Below, one piece after another: positions 10,614 through 22,156 of a DNA stretch of 64,000 nt (its first letter is position 1; each line of letters begins with the position of its first letter). The translations under genes and the position numbers were made by a program. The notes below the pieces were generated by a model. It was not told where the DNA came from, did no database searches, and worked only from the letters and a program-made list of their open reading frames with translations. This stretch comes from Apoda limacodes (taxonomy: Eukaryota > Arthropoda > Insecta > Lepidoptera > Limacodidae): assembly GCA_946406115.1 (NCBI GenBank), contig OX291557.1, positions 14,106,501 to 14,170,500 on the forward strand. Direction: 5' to 3'.

Positions 10614-12544
10614 TTCCAGTGCACTACATAAGTTAGTAATTAATTCTAAGTCCAATTTGTGCCACTAAGTGTTTTCATAATACCTTCGTGCACGTAATCG
10701 TGAGTTAGGTACGTGACGTCAGACTAACCACTATCGACGTCAATAATTACCTCACTCAGTATTACGAATAACAGGAAGTGCACTGTTAGTAGCCTACGTC
10801 AGGAATTGCACATCAAAAGTTTAACAGCCAATTCGTTTTAATAGTTAGTTGAAGAGAAAACCGTAAAGAGAAATGATTTTATGAGTACGTAACTACGTAC
10901 GCAACTGCGTATATATAGATAGTTTTAATCGACTGGAAAATTACTGTGACATACGAACAATAAAATGGACATAACGATATTATAAGTGATCCCTGTTCCT
11001 CTACGGAACCTTAAAAAGTTTTCAGTCTGCGCCCTTCCCAAATGTGCAGTTTTCTACTCGTTTTTAAATCGATTCTACTGTCCAATTGCTCGTTTAATTA
11101 GAAACTTTAATTAGAAGTTTTTCTTTCAATATAGATATCTGTTAAAACATTGCTTTAAAATAGTAGAAAGTTAACTAAGGGATGAAAACCACCCATTTCT
11201 GACGAGATATTTCGGCGTTCGAATAAAGTGAGAGCTGAAATGGGCTTTTTACCCGAATTAAACACTCTACTGTACTGTACGCCAAATATAAAATACACAT
11301 ATATTATACTTTACATTTCGACTATGAAAAGAGTTAACACAAGCCCAAATTATGAAAAAGGTTTTCCATAACAGCTCGAGCCTCTTTTTGATCAAAACAG
11401 GCGTTTAATTCATTTCAGAATCGCTTGATGTACCCAAATCGTAGGTGTCTTCTTGCCAGCCTTAATACGTCCCAACTGTTAGGGCACGACCTACCCTAAT
11501 ATCGAGGGTTATTTGGGCCACAGTCCACACCATTATTCATATGCACATTATTATTAAATTGACCTTTATTCACCGCCAATCTATCGACGGTTTCATTGTC
11601 AGCATTCCCCAAGTGACAGGTATCCATGCCAATCGGAATTAAAGTCGGAGCACTCCTTTTTATTGTTTTAATTTCTAAAGAGAGTGGTAAAAAAGAGGCT
11701 TTATCAAATGGATCGAAAATAATTAATTACAAACTGCTGCGAGAATCTGTCAGTATCAAGGAACTTGAAATTCTATTTTTAATAATATAATTCAAACATT
11801 CTAGAATTGTCATACATTTACCAGTATAAATTGAGGAGATGAAAGGATAGTTAAGAAGTTCAAAATACCCGTTTTTTGAATTGAAAACAGGCAGCACCTA
11901 CATATTTTTCACTTTCATAATGAATAACTTTCGTCCCTACGACTTTTTAACGATGTGAGCAAGGAATTTGGGTTAGGTGTCAAAAAATGTAAGTGATTCC
12001 TATTGACAAAACGATTTCGGGTATAAAAGGACAGAATAGTCGTTAAAGATAGTCGTAAGGACAGAATAGTCTTAAAAGAGGATGACATAAGTAGTTAGAA
12101 TTAGTTTTTTTTTGATTCAATGTTTTTCGAAGACTATGTTTTAAATATGGAACAGTTTTTTTAAGCTTACCTTAAACTCCTACTGTTGTACTGTAGAACT
12201 TGGGCCATTTTTGAGAATGTTATAGATTTATACTGAAGTATTTTGGGTAAGTGAGAGGGCAATGGGGAACAGTATAGATTAATTAACTATTGCATTTACT
12301 AAAGTAGACAATATAAGTCATTCAGGTCATGTTGTAATTAATTCGTTATTACTTTCCGCAGAATTGTCAGACATTCTAAGGGCACATCTATCAATAGCAG
12401 AAGGTGTATTATATCCTTTGATTATTTCATTATGAGCTAATTTTTCATATCCTGAAACTACAGGACCATGTGAATTTTGTTTTAGATGTAAAGTTTTTTA
12501 TGAGATATATTAGTAAGGGTTGGTGATGCTTGAATCAAATAGTG
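10614..12544. other. No gene seen
   Basis: Nearly 2 kb with no recognised coding sequence. A short imperfect direct repeat (acagaatagtc) occurs twice at about 12031 and 12062. Confidence 0.4.
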
Positions 12545-12995
12545 CAAGTTATTTTGGTGTGTAGGCGGACTAGCTAACACATTGGCAAAAGATTTCTTGA
12601 CAGGAGGGAATTTTTAGAATGCCTCCTGGAATGACATAGAGTAGTTGGACATGTGATGTTTAATGTCATATTTTGGACATGATCTATCTTTTGCTGAAGA
12701 AGAGCCACTGCAGTTAATACAGATGATAAGATCTTCTGTTTGACATCCTGACCCCTCGTAATCCTTAATACATTTAGAGCATCGTGGTTTACTACTACAC
12801 TGGATTCAAGTATGTTCAAATCGGCAACATAGGTAGCACTGTATTGTTAGATAAACATATTGAGTATTTGGCAAAGCATTATAAAATGAATAAACTCGTG
12901 GAGTACAACTATCGTTTGAGTAGAAATCCATTTGATACCTTCAGGGCTTACAGTTTTTCTGCTTAGTACCCTAATTACATAAGGTGGTTCAATAT
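12545..12995 (-). pseudogene. LINE ORF1 (gag-like) remnant with three zinc knuckles
   Basis: Read on the minus strand this gives a C-x2-C-x4-H-x4-C knuckle (CYLCCRFEHT..QC), a second CSKC...GC cluster and a third CINCS...SC cluster, followed by a SFQEAF.KFPPVKKSFANV segment. This series of knuckles and the FPPV.KSFA tail are typical of gag-like ORF1 proteins of Jockey/I-type LINEs. Upstream residues (EPPYVIRVLSRKTV) fit the preceding domain. At least two in-frame stops and frame breaks are present. Confidence 0.7.
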
Positions 12996-13308
12996 ATGGA
13001 AATTAGTATTATCTATTTAACAATATTAGAAACTGCCTATCTATACAGAAATACATAAAACCGTAACCCTGCCTACACAGATTTCTAGGTAGAGGGTTTG
13101 CACATATATATTAGGACAGAAAATATATTTAGATTCTTCAGCCTAAAGCCCGATCGATGATGTCTCCCACGACGTCCACATCCAATAGGTATCCGCCGCC
13201 AGAGTAGGTTTACGCGGACGGGACTGACTTTTAGGGAACCTAAGGACGTGTGGTGTGTAAGGTTAGCACAGGGCCCTGCTGAGCAGGCACGGTGCTATAC
13301 TGCACGTG

Positions 13309-13358
13309 GCTGATGATCGCCCCGAAGGTTAAGTGAGCAGTGTTGCTCAGGCCGCGGG
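13309..13358 (+). repeat. Left copy of a sequence also found right of the LINE
   Basis: About 48 bases beginning gctgatgatcgcc and containing gtgagcagtgttgct are repeated at 15589-15638, immediately after the LINE poly(A), with roughly 80% identity. It could be a diverged target duplication, or two members of a repeat array into which the LINE went. Confidence 0.7.
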
Positions 13359-15588
13359 TAATTTTACGCATCGTACCCGTGGAGGCAGATCTGCTTTAAC
13401 TCAGAAGATCCTGACGTCTGCGCAGCCGCAGTCACTGAGACAATCCTTGCTGGTATGGAATGCTATATTCCTAACCCGCGAGTAGCTGCCGGCGTCAAAA
13501 AACGACCGTGGTTTAATAGGTCTTGCAGAAAAGCTAAAATTCTTAAGCAAAATGCATATGAGGCTTGGACCACGGCTCGTTATAATAAGGATCCGAATAT
13601 TTCTGAGTTAAAACGCAAATTAAATGCTGCCTCGAGGTTCAGTAAGAAAGCAACTGCCAGAGCAAAATTCCAATTCATCGGCAAAATAGGTGGGCGACTT
13701 GCGAGCTATCCTTCTGGGAGTCGTGCTTTCTGGTCGCTTGCCAAAGCTGCCGAAGGGAACTTCTGCCAGTCGTCGTTACCACCACTGCGAAAGACCGATG
13801 GTGACTTGGCCCATAGTGCTAAAGAGAAAGCCGATCTACTGGGCAGTCTCTTTGCCTCGAACTCGAATATGAACGATGAAGGCGCTGTACCACCTACTAT
13901 ACCGTGGTGCGGTAAGTCCATGCCAGAAATCTCCATAACGCAGCGGGAGGTCAGGCGGGCGTTGCTTTCTCTAGACGTTCATAAGTCGAGTGGGCCAGAC
14001 GGTATACCAGCAGTGGTGCTTAAGCAGTGTGCTCCTGAGTTATGTCCTGTACTCACGCGCCTCTTCGCGCTTTCCTACCACACTAGGCAATTTCCGTCTA
14101 CATGGAAGACTGCGAATGTGCACCCGGTGCCCAAAAAGAGCGATAGATCAGATCCATCGAATTACAGGCCTATCGCTATTATCTCTCTCCTCTCTAAGGT
14201 GATGGAGCGTGTGATCAACACACAGCTTCTAAGATACCTAGAAGTACACGATCTGGTCAGTGACCGTCAATATGGCTTTCGCCACGGTCGCTCGACTGGT
14301 GACCTTCTAGTGTATCTCACACACCGATGGGCACTAGCCATTGAGAGTCAGGGGGAGGCATTGGCATGTAGCCTGGACATAGCGAAGGCGTTCGATCGGG
14401 TCTGGCACCGCGGTCTTATATCGAAGTTGCCATCTTACGGAGTGCCCGAGGGTTTGTGCAAATGGGTGGCTAGCTTTTTGTCCGGCAGACGCATACGAAC
14501 TGTAGTTGACGGTAGTTGCTCTGATAGCATGGACATTAATGCTGGTGTCCCGCAAGGCTCTGTGCTGTCTCCTACGCTGTTTCTACTGCATATCAATGAC
14601 ATGTTGGACATCAACAACATACATTGCTATGCAGATGACAGTACTGGAGACACTTTTTACACGGGTCGTGCAAACATCCCTCGTTCCCTTGTGGAGGAAA
14701 ACCGCGGAGAACTTGTGTCTCAAATCGAGACCACACTGTCCCAGGTCTCTGACTGGGGACGGGTAAACTTGGTCCGATTCAACCCTACAAAGACACAAGT
14801 GTGCGCGTTCACCGCTAAGAAAACTCCATTCACTGTGGTCCCACAATTCCAGAACACTCCTCTCTCCATCTCCAAGAGCATTGGGATCCTTGGTGTCGAC
14901 ATCTCCAGCGATGTTCAGTTCCGAGATCATTTACAAGATAAGGTAAAGCTGGCGTCCAAAAAACTTGGTGTACTCAACAGAGCGAAGCAGTACTTCACGT
15001 CGGGGCAAAGGTTGTTACTTTACAAGTCGCAAGTTCGGCCCCATATGGAGTACTGCTGCCATCTCTGGGCAGGTGCACCCGGATACCAGCTTGACCCTTT
15101 TGACTCGGTTCAACGACGGGCTGTGAGAATTGTCGACGATCCCAAACTCACTTGCGGTATCGAGCCCTTAAGTCTGAGGAGAGACTTTGCCTCACTGTGT
15201 GTGTTCTACCGCTTGTACAATGGGTTGTGTTCTGAGGAATTGTTCGAAATGATGCCCACGGCTACTTTCTACCATCGCACCGCTCGCCATCGGCAGGGAA
15301 TTCATTCTCACACTTTAGAACCTAAATGGTCGCGTACAGTGCGGTTTCAGAGAAACTTCCTCCCGCGAATGCTTAAGTTGTGGAATGAGCTCCCTGCCAA
15401 GGTTTTCTGCAAGGACTACAGTATGGAGTTCTTCAAGAAAGAAGTTATTAGATTTCTGAAGGGTCGGCAACGCGCAAGTGATACCCCTGGTGTTGCAAGC
15501 GTCCATAGGCTACGGTGACCGCTTACCATCAGGCGGGCCGTAAGCTTGTTTGCCACCTTAGTGGTATAAAAAAAAAAAAAAAAAAAAA
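13359..15588 (+). mobile_element. APE-type LINE, 5'-truncated but with open RT frame
   Basis: The first recognisable LINE sequence is the end of the endonuclease linker at about 13360, matching the corresponding part of the minus-strand copy at 37230-37260. The RT ORF follows, then a short 3' UTR ending TTTGCCACCTTAGTGGTAT and a 20-base A tail (about 15568-15588). Related fragments lie at 2878, 30790-31440, 35946-37857, 54440, 55457, 57451 and 58056, so this family was very active here. Confidence 0.85.
13455..15518 (+). CDS. LINE reverse transcriptase (ORF2 C-terminal two thirds)
   Basis: 687 uninterrupted codons. Reverse transcriptase motifs appear in order: SSGPDGIPAVVLK (about residue 175), YRPIAIISLLSK, the QYGFRHGRSTGDLL block, motif A SLDIAKAFDRVWH with Asp at 308, motif B INAGVPQGSVLSP, and the catalytic Y-A-D-D at residues 392-395. 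The thumb-like C-terminal region includes FYHRTARHRQG and ends LKLWNELPAKVF. The start ATG lies inside the endonuclease-RT linker, so the true ORF began upstream and the apurinic endonuclease is missing. The minus-strand copy at 36906-37857 retains part of that endonuclease. The product would copy its own RNA at a nicked target, but without an endonuclease it is not expected to be autonomous. The open frame suggests a young insertion. Confidence 0.88.
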   Translation: MECYIPNPRVAAGVKKRPWFNRSCRKAKILKQNAYEAWTTARYNKDPNISELKRKLNAASRFSKKATARAKFQFIGKIGGRLASYPSGSRAFWSLAKAAEGNFCQSSLPPLRKTDGDLAHSAKEKADLLGSLFASNSNMNDEGAVPPTIPWCGKSMPEISITQREVRRALLSLDVHKSSGPDGIPAVVLKQCAPELCPVLTRLFALSYHTRQFPSTWKTANVHPVPKKSDRSDPSNYRPIAIISLLSKVMERVINTQLLRYLEVHDLVSDRQYGFRHGRSTGDLLVYLTHRWALAIESQGEALACSLDIAKAFDRVWHRGLISKLPSYGVPEGLCKWVASFLSGRRIRTVVDGSCSDSMDINAGVPQGSVLSPTLFLLHINDMLDINNIHCYADDSTGDTFYTGRANIPRSLVEENRGELVSQIETTLSQVSDWGRVNLVRFNPTKTQVCAFTAKKTPFTVVPQFQNTPLSISKSIGILGVDISSDVQFRDHLQDKVKLASKKLGVLNRAKQYFTSGQRLLLYKSQVRPHMEYCCHLWAGAPGYQLDPFDSVQRRAVRIVDDPKLTCGIEPLSLRRDFASLCVFYRLYNGLCSEELFEMMPTATFYHRTARHRQGIHSHTLEPKWSRTVRFQRNFLPRMLKLWNELPAKVFCKDYSMEFFKKEVIRFLKGRQRASDTPGVASVHRLR

Positions 15589-15638
15589 GCTGATGCTTGC
15601 TCCGTAGTTTAGGTGAGCAGTGTTGCTTAGGCCGAGAC
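15589..15638 (+). repeat. Right copy of the sequence flanking the LINE
   Basis: Partner of 13309-13358. The sequence continues to the right (agtctcagagctcaggccg and on to about 15780) as an unrecognised GC-richer stretch that looks like another interspersed repeat. Confidence 0.65.
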
Positions 15639-15639
15639 G

Positions 15640-17145
15640 CAGAGTCTCAGAGCTCAGGCCGAGGATTTGGAGTATAGAGAGACTCCTAGATTAATCTTCA
15701 GTGCGGACGGCACTCAAGAGTGGACGCGCAACGGCCAAGAGAGCGATTGAGAAGGACAGCCTTATCCAAGGTAGTAGTAACTGCGAAGAAGATATACAAA
15801 AATTACTTTTTTACTTACGTGAAAATTATTCACACACAATCTTCAATTACCGTACCTTAACGGTTTTAAATAAGCAAATCTATAATAGGCACTTTAGTGT
15901 AGTTTAAGAGCCTTTGTTATTATTAAAATAAGTAGTTAAGTGTTGTTGCAAATAACTATGAGAAGAAAATTTGCACTCCAGGTAAAGGTAAAAATTGCAG
16001 TAATGTGTCATGAGACTCCATGTCATTCGTAAAAATGATTCTACGGTTTCTATATTTGAAACCTTGTAGATTTTCAGAGAACTAGGAATGGATATCTGGA
16101 AACGTCCATAGTTTCTTGCATCCTCCGTTCGTTTACTGGCTTCAGAAAACCTTCCGTTATTCTTGTTGTTTCGGGTTTATTTCCCGACAGTGCTTTGGTC
16201 ACTGCTTGAGCTTTCAAAAAGATGACAGTTTGATTCTGAAGGCTTAAGAGCGGAAAATGGGATTTGATTTTGTCAAGGCATTATCTTTATTTTCTTTAAA
16301 AAAGTTAATCACAAATGCTGATACATGAAATGAACCCGCTTGCAACACCGGGAATCAGGCGGACGATCAGATTCAATCCCGATATCCATGATTTACCACT
16401 AATTTATAAATTTACAATAACTTACACTGTATACAGAAATATAAAATAAGTTAAATACGCTTTATGTTTTATTAACACAAAATATTAATCTCTTAAAAAA
16501 AATCTAAGTAAAACGTGACCATCCTTTTCACAGTTGCCTTCCTTTTTTTGTTTTTTACGCGCAACATTTTTCAAGCGCCATAATGCCTGCCAGTATTTTA
16601 GAGTTATAGTTATTGCTAGTTGATGAAAATAACTAAATAAATATATTGTTATTTTTTTAAAATTATGTAAAAAAAAGACATATCAAAATAATTAGTTTAA
16701 CGATTTTCCGGTAGTATTGAACCACAACATCACAAACAAAAATCTACTACCTACCAAGTTAAGAATAAATTAGTATTAATCGAAGTGTAGCTGTATAGGT
16801 GACTGACTTTGCCCAATGTGACTGAATTTCGTTTTTCTACTTCTCGGCCTAGGGCCGACATTTGCTATAGGGCCTATTTTTAAAGTATAAGAGATAAAAA
16901 ATAACTGACGACCCCCTTGATTTTCTATTTTTGATCCATAACTCCCTGTCAACTAGTAGCGGGAACAAATTTTATTTAAAGGAATGTCAAGTAATCAGAT
17001 AGCTAAAAACTTACTGTAGTAGATTTTCTATATCTTACGTGATATTTACTCGATAATTGAAAATAATTAATTTTTTCTTCTTCCGCTAAGCGGTCTGCCA
17101 ATTTGCAAAATATTTTTGTCAGACAAAAAATTACTTTATTTGGGA
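15640..17145. other. No gene seen
   Basis: The first 150 bases continue the GC-richer flanking repeat. The remainder is AT-rich with no coding assignment. Confidence 0.4.
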
Positions 17146-18990
17146 CGAGCTGTGCCCGCGGTTTCACCCGCGAGAAGTTAGGGCCCGTGCTCAGCAGTGG
17201 AATGATAAATTATAACCGAATGGAATGATACAATATAATAAAAGTGTTATTCTGCTGTATAAACTATATTATAAAAAAGTTTCAAACGTTAAAAGTTTCA
17301 TAAAAATCCTAACCTAGAACTGCTAACCCGGGAAAGAGCAACGTACAACTGACCATGCGAGACACAACTGACACCGAGATCTACTCCAGCAACAAGAAAA
17401 GTCTGCCCTTGAGCCTTATTAATTGTCATTGCATAACACAACGATACTGGGAATTGCGTTCTTTTAAATTGGAATGGAAAATTATTTGGTATTATGGGGA
17501 TTCTGGGAATAAAGACGGTTTCTCCTGCACCGCAACCTGTTAAAATTTGAGCCTCGATTATATTTTGTTGCAACTGGGTTACTTTTAGCCGAGTTCCATT
17601 GCAAAGTTGTGGTGGTCTTAAATTTCGGAGCTATCGGAATCTTATAATCGAAATGCCAATTTTTAAACAAATTTCATGAGAAGGAAGTCCGGGCATATTT
17701 AAAGAATTTAAAAATTCTATCGGGTAATTAGTGGCTTCTTGTTCATCGACCATTCTATTTATTAAACTATAAACTTTGCTTTCCCCCTGTATATTCGACA
17801 GTATTTTGTTATTAATCTCAGATGCCTGGTCTTTGCGAGGAGTTAAAATGGATCTCTCGCATAGCCAAGAATTGTCCCTATTTAATATATTTGTTACGTC
17901 ACCGTAAGCCGACGATATAAGATGTGGTTGAGATTGCACTATACAACATAACTCAGGCGTCAGGATAAGTTTTCCTTGGTGTAGTTGTGGATAGGTACCT
18001 TCACCAATCTTTAATAATGTATCAGAAAATAGACGATCATCCGGGTTATCTCCAGTTCTCACTCGCATGTTTATAGTCAAATGCACCGATTGTACATCAC
18101 GCCACAAATAAGAGCTTTTCAGGCAAGCCCTAACCTCATCAGCTCGGGTTCCCCTTGGTATTACCGGTAAGGTTTGTCTGAAATCACCTCAAAATAAAAC
18201 CGTGATTGTTTTGGTATTTTAAACATAGTGTGAGCAGTTTTACCTCCTGCTAGCAATATTGCATCTATACCTGATGAAGCCACGGCAAGAGCAATTTTAC
18301 GCTGATTTCGAAATAAAAAAGTAAAAAAATAAAAATAGTCAAAAAGGTTTTCCCAGTTCCTCCAGGTGCATCTAAAAACCATATTGTTCCCAAATTATTC
18401 TGAAGACTCTCGCACACGCGAGCATAGACTGAACGTTGTTCTGCAGTCATCATTGGGACGCCGTTTTCTAATGTTGCCAGCAGTTCCATTGAGTTGTAAC
18501 CAATCTCTGCGAAATATTCCCTATTGGTAACCTCTCCGACTGAGGTTGGTGTTGACAAACCATACTCACAGAGTGAATTACCGTCTACTGCTGTAAAGTC
18601 TTCCTGAAGAGCTAATAAGCACTGATTTCTGGCAAGATCACGGAAATAATCCTTAGTTGCGCCTTCATCATTGTGAGATACATTCCGAAGAAAGTCTTCT
18701 GCAAATTTTTCTTTATATTTTCCCCATAATTGTATAGCATCTGACAAATTACAAAATGTGAGTTATGTTACAAATAAATGGCGTAACCGTCGTGGATTAC
18801 CACTAACTCAGGATTCTGCTAAAGCGTCATCCCAATGCTGATCATTTTCAAGCAAATGACGCGCTTGGCAAGCTGCATGATAAGTTGAATAAACAACATC
18901 GTCTACTTTTCTCAAATCTATAAATGATGTTGGTCCTCCCACTGTATGTAATAATAATCGCAAATAGAAACACTCAGCGTTGTTAGGATG
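17146..18990 (-). pseudogene. Helitron helicase (PIF1-like) remnant with 3' terminus
   Basis: Minus-strand fragments follow the order of a Helitron RepHel helicase. They start with LHTVGGPTSFIDLRKVDDVV and CQARHLLENDQHWDDAL (18985-18815), then ARNQCLLALQEDF. The Walker A segment WFLDAPGGTGKTF (about 18350) follows, then KIALAVASSGI in another frame, RDVQSVHLTINMRV, and finally the PIF1 C-terminal signature INKAQGQTF...VALSRVSS (17310-17440). A frameshift near 18315 and a stop near 18815 break it. Downstream, the minus strand has a GC-rich palindrome (cgcgggtgaaaccgcgggca) at about 17152-17173 close to a CTCG, a degraded CTRR-type Helitron end. PIF1-type helicase supports rolling-circle transposition. 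Confidence 0.82.
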
Positions 18991-19389
18991 AATGATAGAG
19001 AATTAGAATAAAAATTAAACCTACTTCTAAAATTATTAAATTAATAAAAGTACCTGCGCTTTATAGCTACTTAATATAAAAAAAATGAACATAAATTAGC
19101 CAAAACCTACCTATCGGTATCTGAAAATCTATGCGTACCTACTACTACTTCACCTAAAAAGAAATAAAATGTAAACTATTAATAATTTGAACGAATATTT
19201 AAACACTACCAAAATAACTTATACCTATTTTATAGAATAACAACAAAAGAAAAATGATTTAAAGACTAAATGTCGCTTAGCAGCACGGTTTGTTAATATC
19301 AATTATTGTCTGTCAATAAGGTCGAATGCTCTGAACGTCTATTCACATCAACAGCCAAATATTGTATGAAACTCGCGCTTGCAATACAG
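18991..19389. other. No gene seen; short hairpin at its right end
   Basis: AT-rich. A perfect 10-bp stem CAACAGCCAA/TTGGCTGTTG (19349-19358 and 19390-19399) encloses a second short stem (TATTG/CAATA). It could be a small hairpin RNA or chance. Confidence 0.35.
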
Positions 19390-19830
19390 TTGGCTGTTGC
19401 AGCCATTACTGCTTCACCGGAATTTTTTCGGGGGCGTCCCTTCGACCAGCGCGAGTCTCGAACCCGAAGGTCAGTCACCGCCAGGAGGGGACTTCCCCGT
19501 TACGCGGGTGCGGTTGCAATTGAGTGGGGGCGAGAAGCGCCCCGGCACTCTTTGATACCTCGTGTATCCTTGTGGGCGCCGACGAACCCGGGGACGTCGG
19601 CGTCGTGTTTGGAGGGAGGCCCTATTGGGAGAGGTCGTTGAGACTAATCTCGCTATCCGGACAGCGAGATTGTCATCTGGGGCCGTTAGTACGTGCCGAG
19701 GCCGCCTAACTATAGTTTTACGACCGTTCCGAGGTCGATCGGGGGGATGGAAGCTCGAGCTTGGATCCCCCCGCCTTTTTATACCTCCCGCCGCGAGCCG
19801 CGTCGAGCGCGGCGACCATTACACAAAAAT
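19390..19830. other. GC-rich island of unknown nature
   Basis: About 440 bases with composition strikingly unlike its surroundings. It includes an inverted pair ctcgctatccggacagcgag (19650-19669) and ggggggat/atcccccc arms (19740-19778). Overlapping ORFs in several frames show no recognisable domain, so it looks like a repeat or transferred segment and not a gene. Confidence 0.4.
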
Positions 19831-20099
19831 AATCCTTTTAGCATGATTCAGTATTCACGCGTGATGGCTTATTAGCGTGTTTTTATACCGATTTCTATGA
19901 TTCTTTTTTTATTAAATAGGTAATAATGTTAACTTTTTTTAATTAAGGATGAGTGAAATATAATCAAAAAGCTCCGAACTGCTAAGCTATCGGGAGTTAC
20001 ACGTGTTATTGTGAGTCAACCAAAAAGATAGACATATACATATGCTGTCGTGGGATATTTTTTATATAATTTTAAGGTGAACATTTCCGTAATACATGA

Positions 20100-20410
20100 T
20101 TTCTGTGTAGCTTTAACCATTAAGGCTGCACACGCGACGGAAGCTTAAAAAATGGAGTAACTTCTCCCGTTTACCCAACATTTCCCTTCACTACTCTGCT
20201 CCTATTGATCGTAGCGTGATGAAAAGTTACTATAACCTGCCCAGGAGTATGAAGAATAATTGTACTAAGTTTCGTTAAAATCCGTTAAGTAGTTTTTGTT
20301 TCTATTACGAACATACAGACAGACAGACAGACAGACAGACAAAAAATTTACTGATTATTTTACTGATTGCATTTTTGGCATCAGTATCGATAACTAATCA
20401 CCCCCTGAAA
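20100..20410. repeat. Interspersed repeat with GACA microsatellite
   Basis: Contains aactaagtttcgttaaaatccgtt-like text common to lepidopteran interspersed repeats and a run of seven GACA units (20312-20341). Family not assigned with confidence. Confidence 0.5.
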
Positions 20411-21949
20411 AATATATTTTGAAAATATATTTCATGTACAGAATTGACCACTCTACAAATTTATTATAAGTATATAGATAAGCAGATTAACATCATCAAT
20501 TTCTGTATAACGTCCATAAGAAAATTACATATGCGCATTAGCGGCCCTCTTAAGCGTGAGTCAAGAAGCTGCATCGCACGCAGTGCATTCATAAAATATT
20601 GCATTTTGGTACCTGTTTACATGCGCTCTACTAGTCGGTCGCGTCAGCATCGGACATTACGTGCCTACCTGGTACGATTTCATTATTTTTTTTATATCCA
20701 CGACGTACTTCTCCGTAGTTTTCTCCTTTTCGATTTGATGTTTTTTTTTTAAATAATAATAGCCGCCGCAGCGTTCGCCATAGTTGCTTTGCTTGCATTC
20801 TTGCACTGACTGGCGTAGTGCCCTGTTGCGTGTAAATAGCTTGGCTCGCCAACGCGCGCTGCGCCGGGCTACGTACTAGCACAGTAGTAGGCGGCTTCCC
20901 GGAGTGCTTGCAGGCTGCGTGAGCGTCTGAATGCAGCCTACCTATCAAAGTATTAATAAGATAACTCATCAACAAATGTTATTAAAATATATCTAAGTGT
21001 CTAGACTTATTGGCTTTTATATTATAAACCTAATTTACGAGTTGATTGTTAGCCCCAAGCCCTTGTTTACCAACGAGGACACATGTTATTAGGTACTGTT
21101 GTTTCAAATCTCATTAGCGATAAATAATGTAAACGGAAATTGCTTAGAATTGTTTGGTAGTATTCTATATGAAAAGATACAGGTTATTGGCTTTTGATAA
21201 AGTTTCTTAATCTCTTGGGTTCAAATCATCATAAAGCGAAAAACTTATTGTCCCACTTTACCCACGCTTGTACTAAACGGTCCTGGCTGAGAGCATTGAC
21301 ATCTTTTTGTAATATTTACAAATGAAAATTGGAATTGATAATATTTATAAAAACTTCGCCTTTTGATGCCGTCGGTGCAAGAGGTCTTAATTTGTTCCTG
21401 CGTTGATCTGGACGATGTAAATTAGTAGGCAGACTCTGATTTTTAATAACTTATATATTTTTTTCTTTTACATATAAATTGCGAATACAACAATAATAAC
21501 TGTTAATCGTGTTGAGTTGTTGAAAACAGTGTTTTAGTAGCAGCTTTGCGGCTCCCTCTCCCCTTGCTTGACCAATTACAGCAGCTTTAGATGACGTGAT
21601 GGTAAGCGCCGATTGGTTGTGTATGTATTACGTGATATCTCATAAATGTAGCAGGTACGGTTGAAGTTTGACTTGGCTTCGCATTAGTATGAGTAACATT
21701 TAAGCCAAATGTTCTAGCTACTAAGTATTTTATTCTAATTTTTAAAAGTTTCAATTTTTTAATTTTAATTTCTTCGTGAATTAGGGACAAGACAGATTTC
21801 ATAACATTATCCGAATAGACAAATAAATACAGAGCTTAGAATAATACTCTACTATACTAAACTCTCTACAATACTACAAATAATACTATAAATACTATAC
21901 TACAACTACAAAATATATCTCCTAACATAACTTATATAAGTCGGGCACT
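20411..21949. other. No gene seen; contains a second GC-rich patch
   Basis: A GC-rich patch at 20760-20950 (ccgccgcagcgttcgcc, cgccaacgcgcgctgcgcc) contrasts with AT-rich flanks and could be a repeat. ORFs in it have no recognisable domain. Confidence 0.35.
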
Positions 21950-21953
21950 TTAA

Positions 21954-22152
21954 GGGCCGAAACACATAATCGCGTTGCAGCGCCACACCGCCAAAATTGG
22001 CGGCGCACGTTACACTTAGTGACAACCGATGCAGTTTGCTTCTTACACGCTTGTAAACAACACGTGTCATCCTGGAAGTAGTTTCAAAAATTATTGTTGC
22101 CCTACAGTACGGCAACGCAACGCCGCCGGAGCGCGGTTATGTGTTTCAGCCA
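21954..22152. mobile_element. MITE with inverted ends and TTAA flanks
   Basis: The left end GGGCCGAAACACATAATCGC and the complement of the right end TGGCTGAAACACATAACCGC match at about 16 of 20 positions. TTAA occurs directly outside both ends (21950-21953 and 22153-22156). TTAA duplications are typical of piggyBac; a 3-bp TAA duplication (PIF/Harbinger) would be an alternative reading. The element is 199 bp and has no coding capacity. Confidence 0.75.
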
Positions 22153-22156
22153 TTAA

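Noticed and set aside
20312..20341. Regular GACA repeats considered as a CRISPR-like array
   Set aside because: It is a simple microsatellite without spacers, in a eukaryotic genome.
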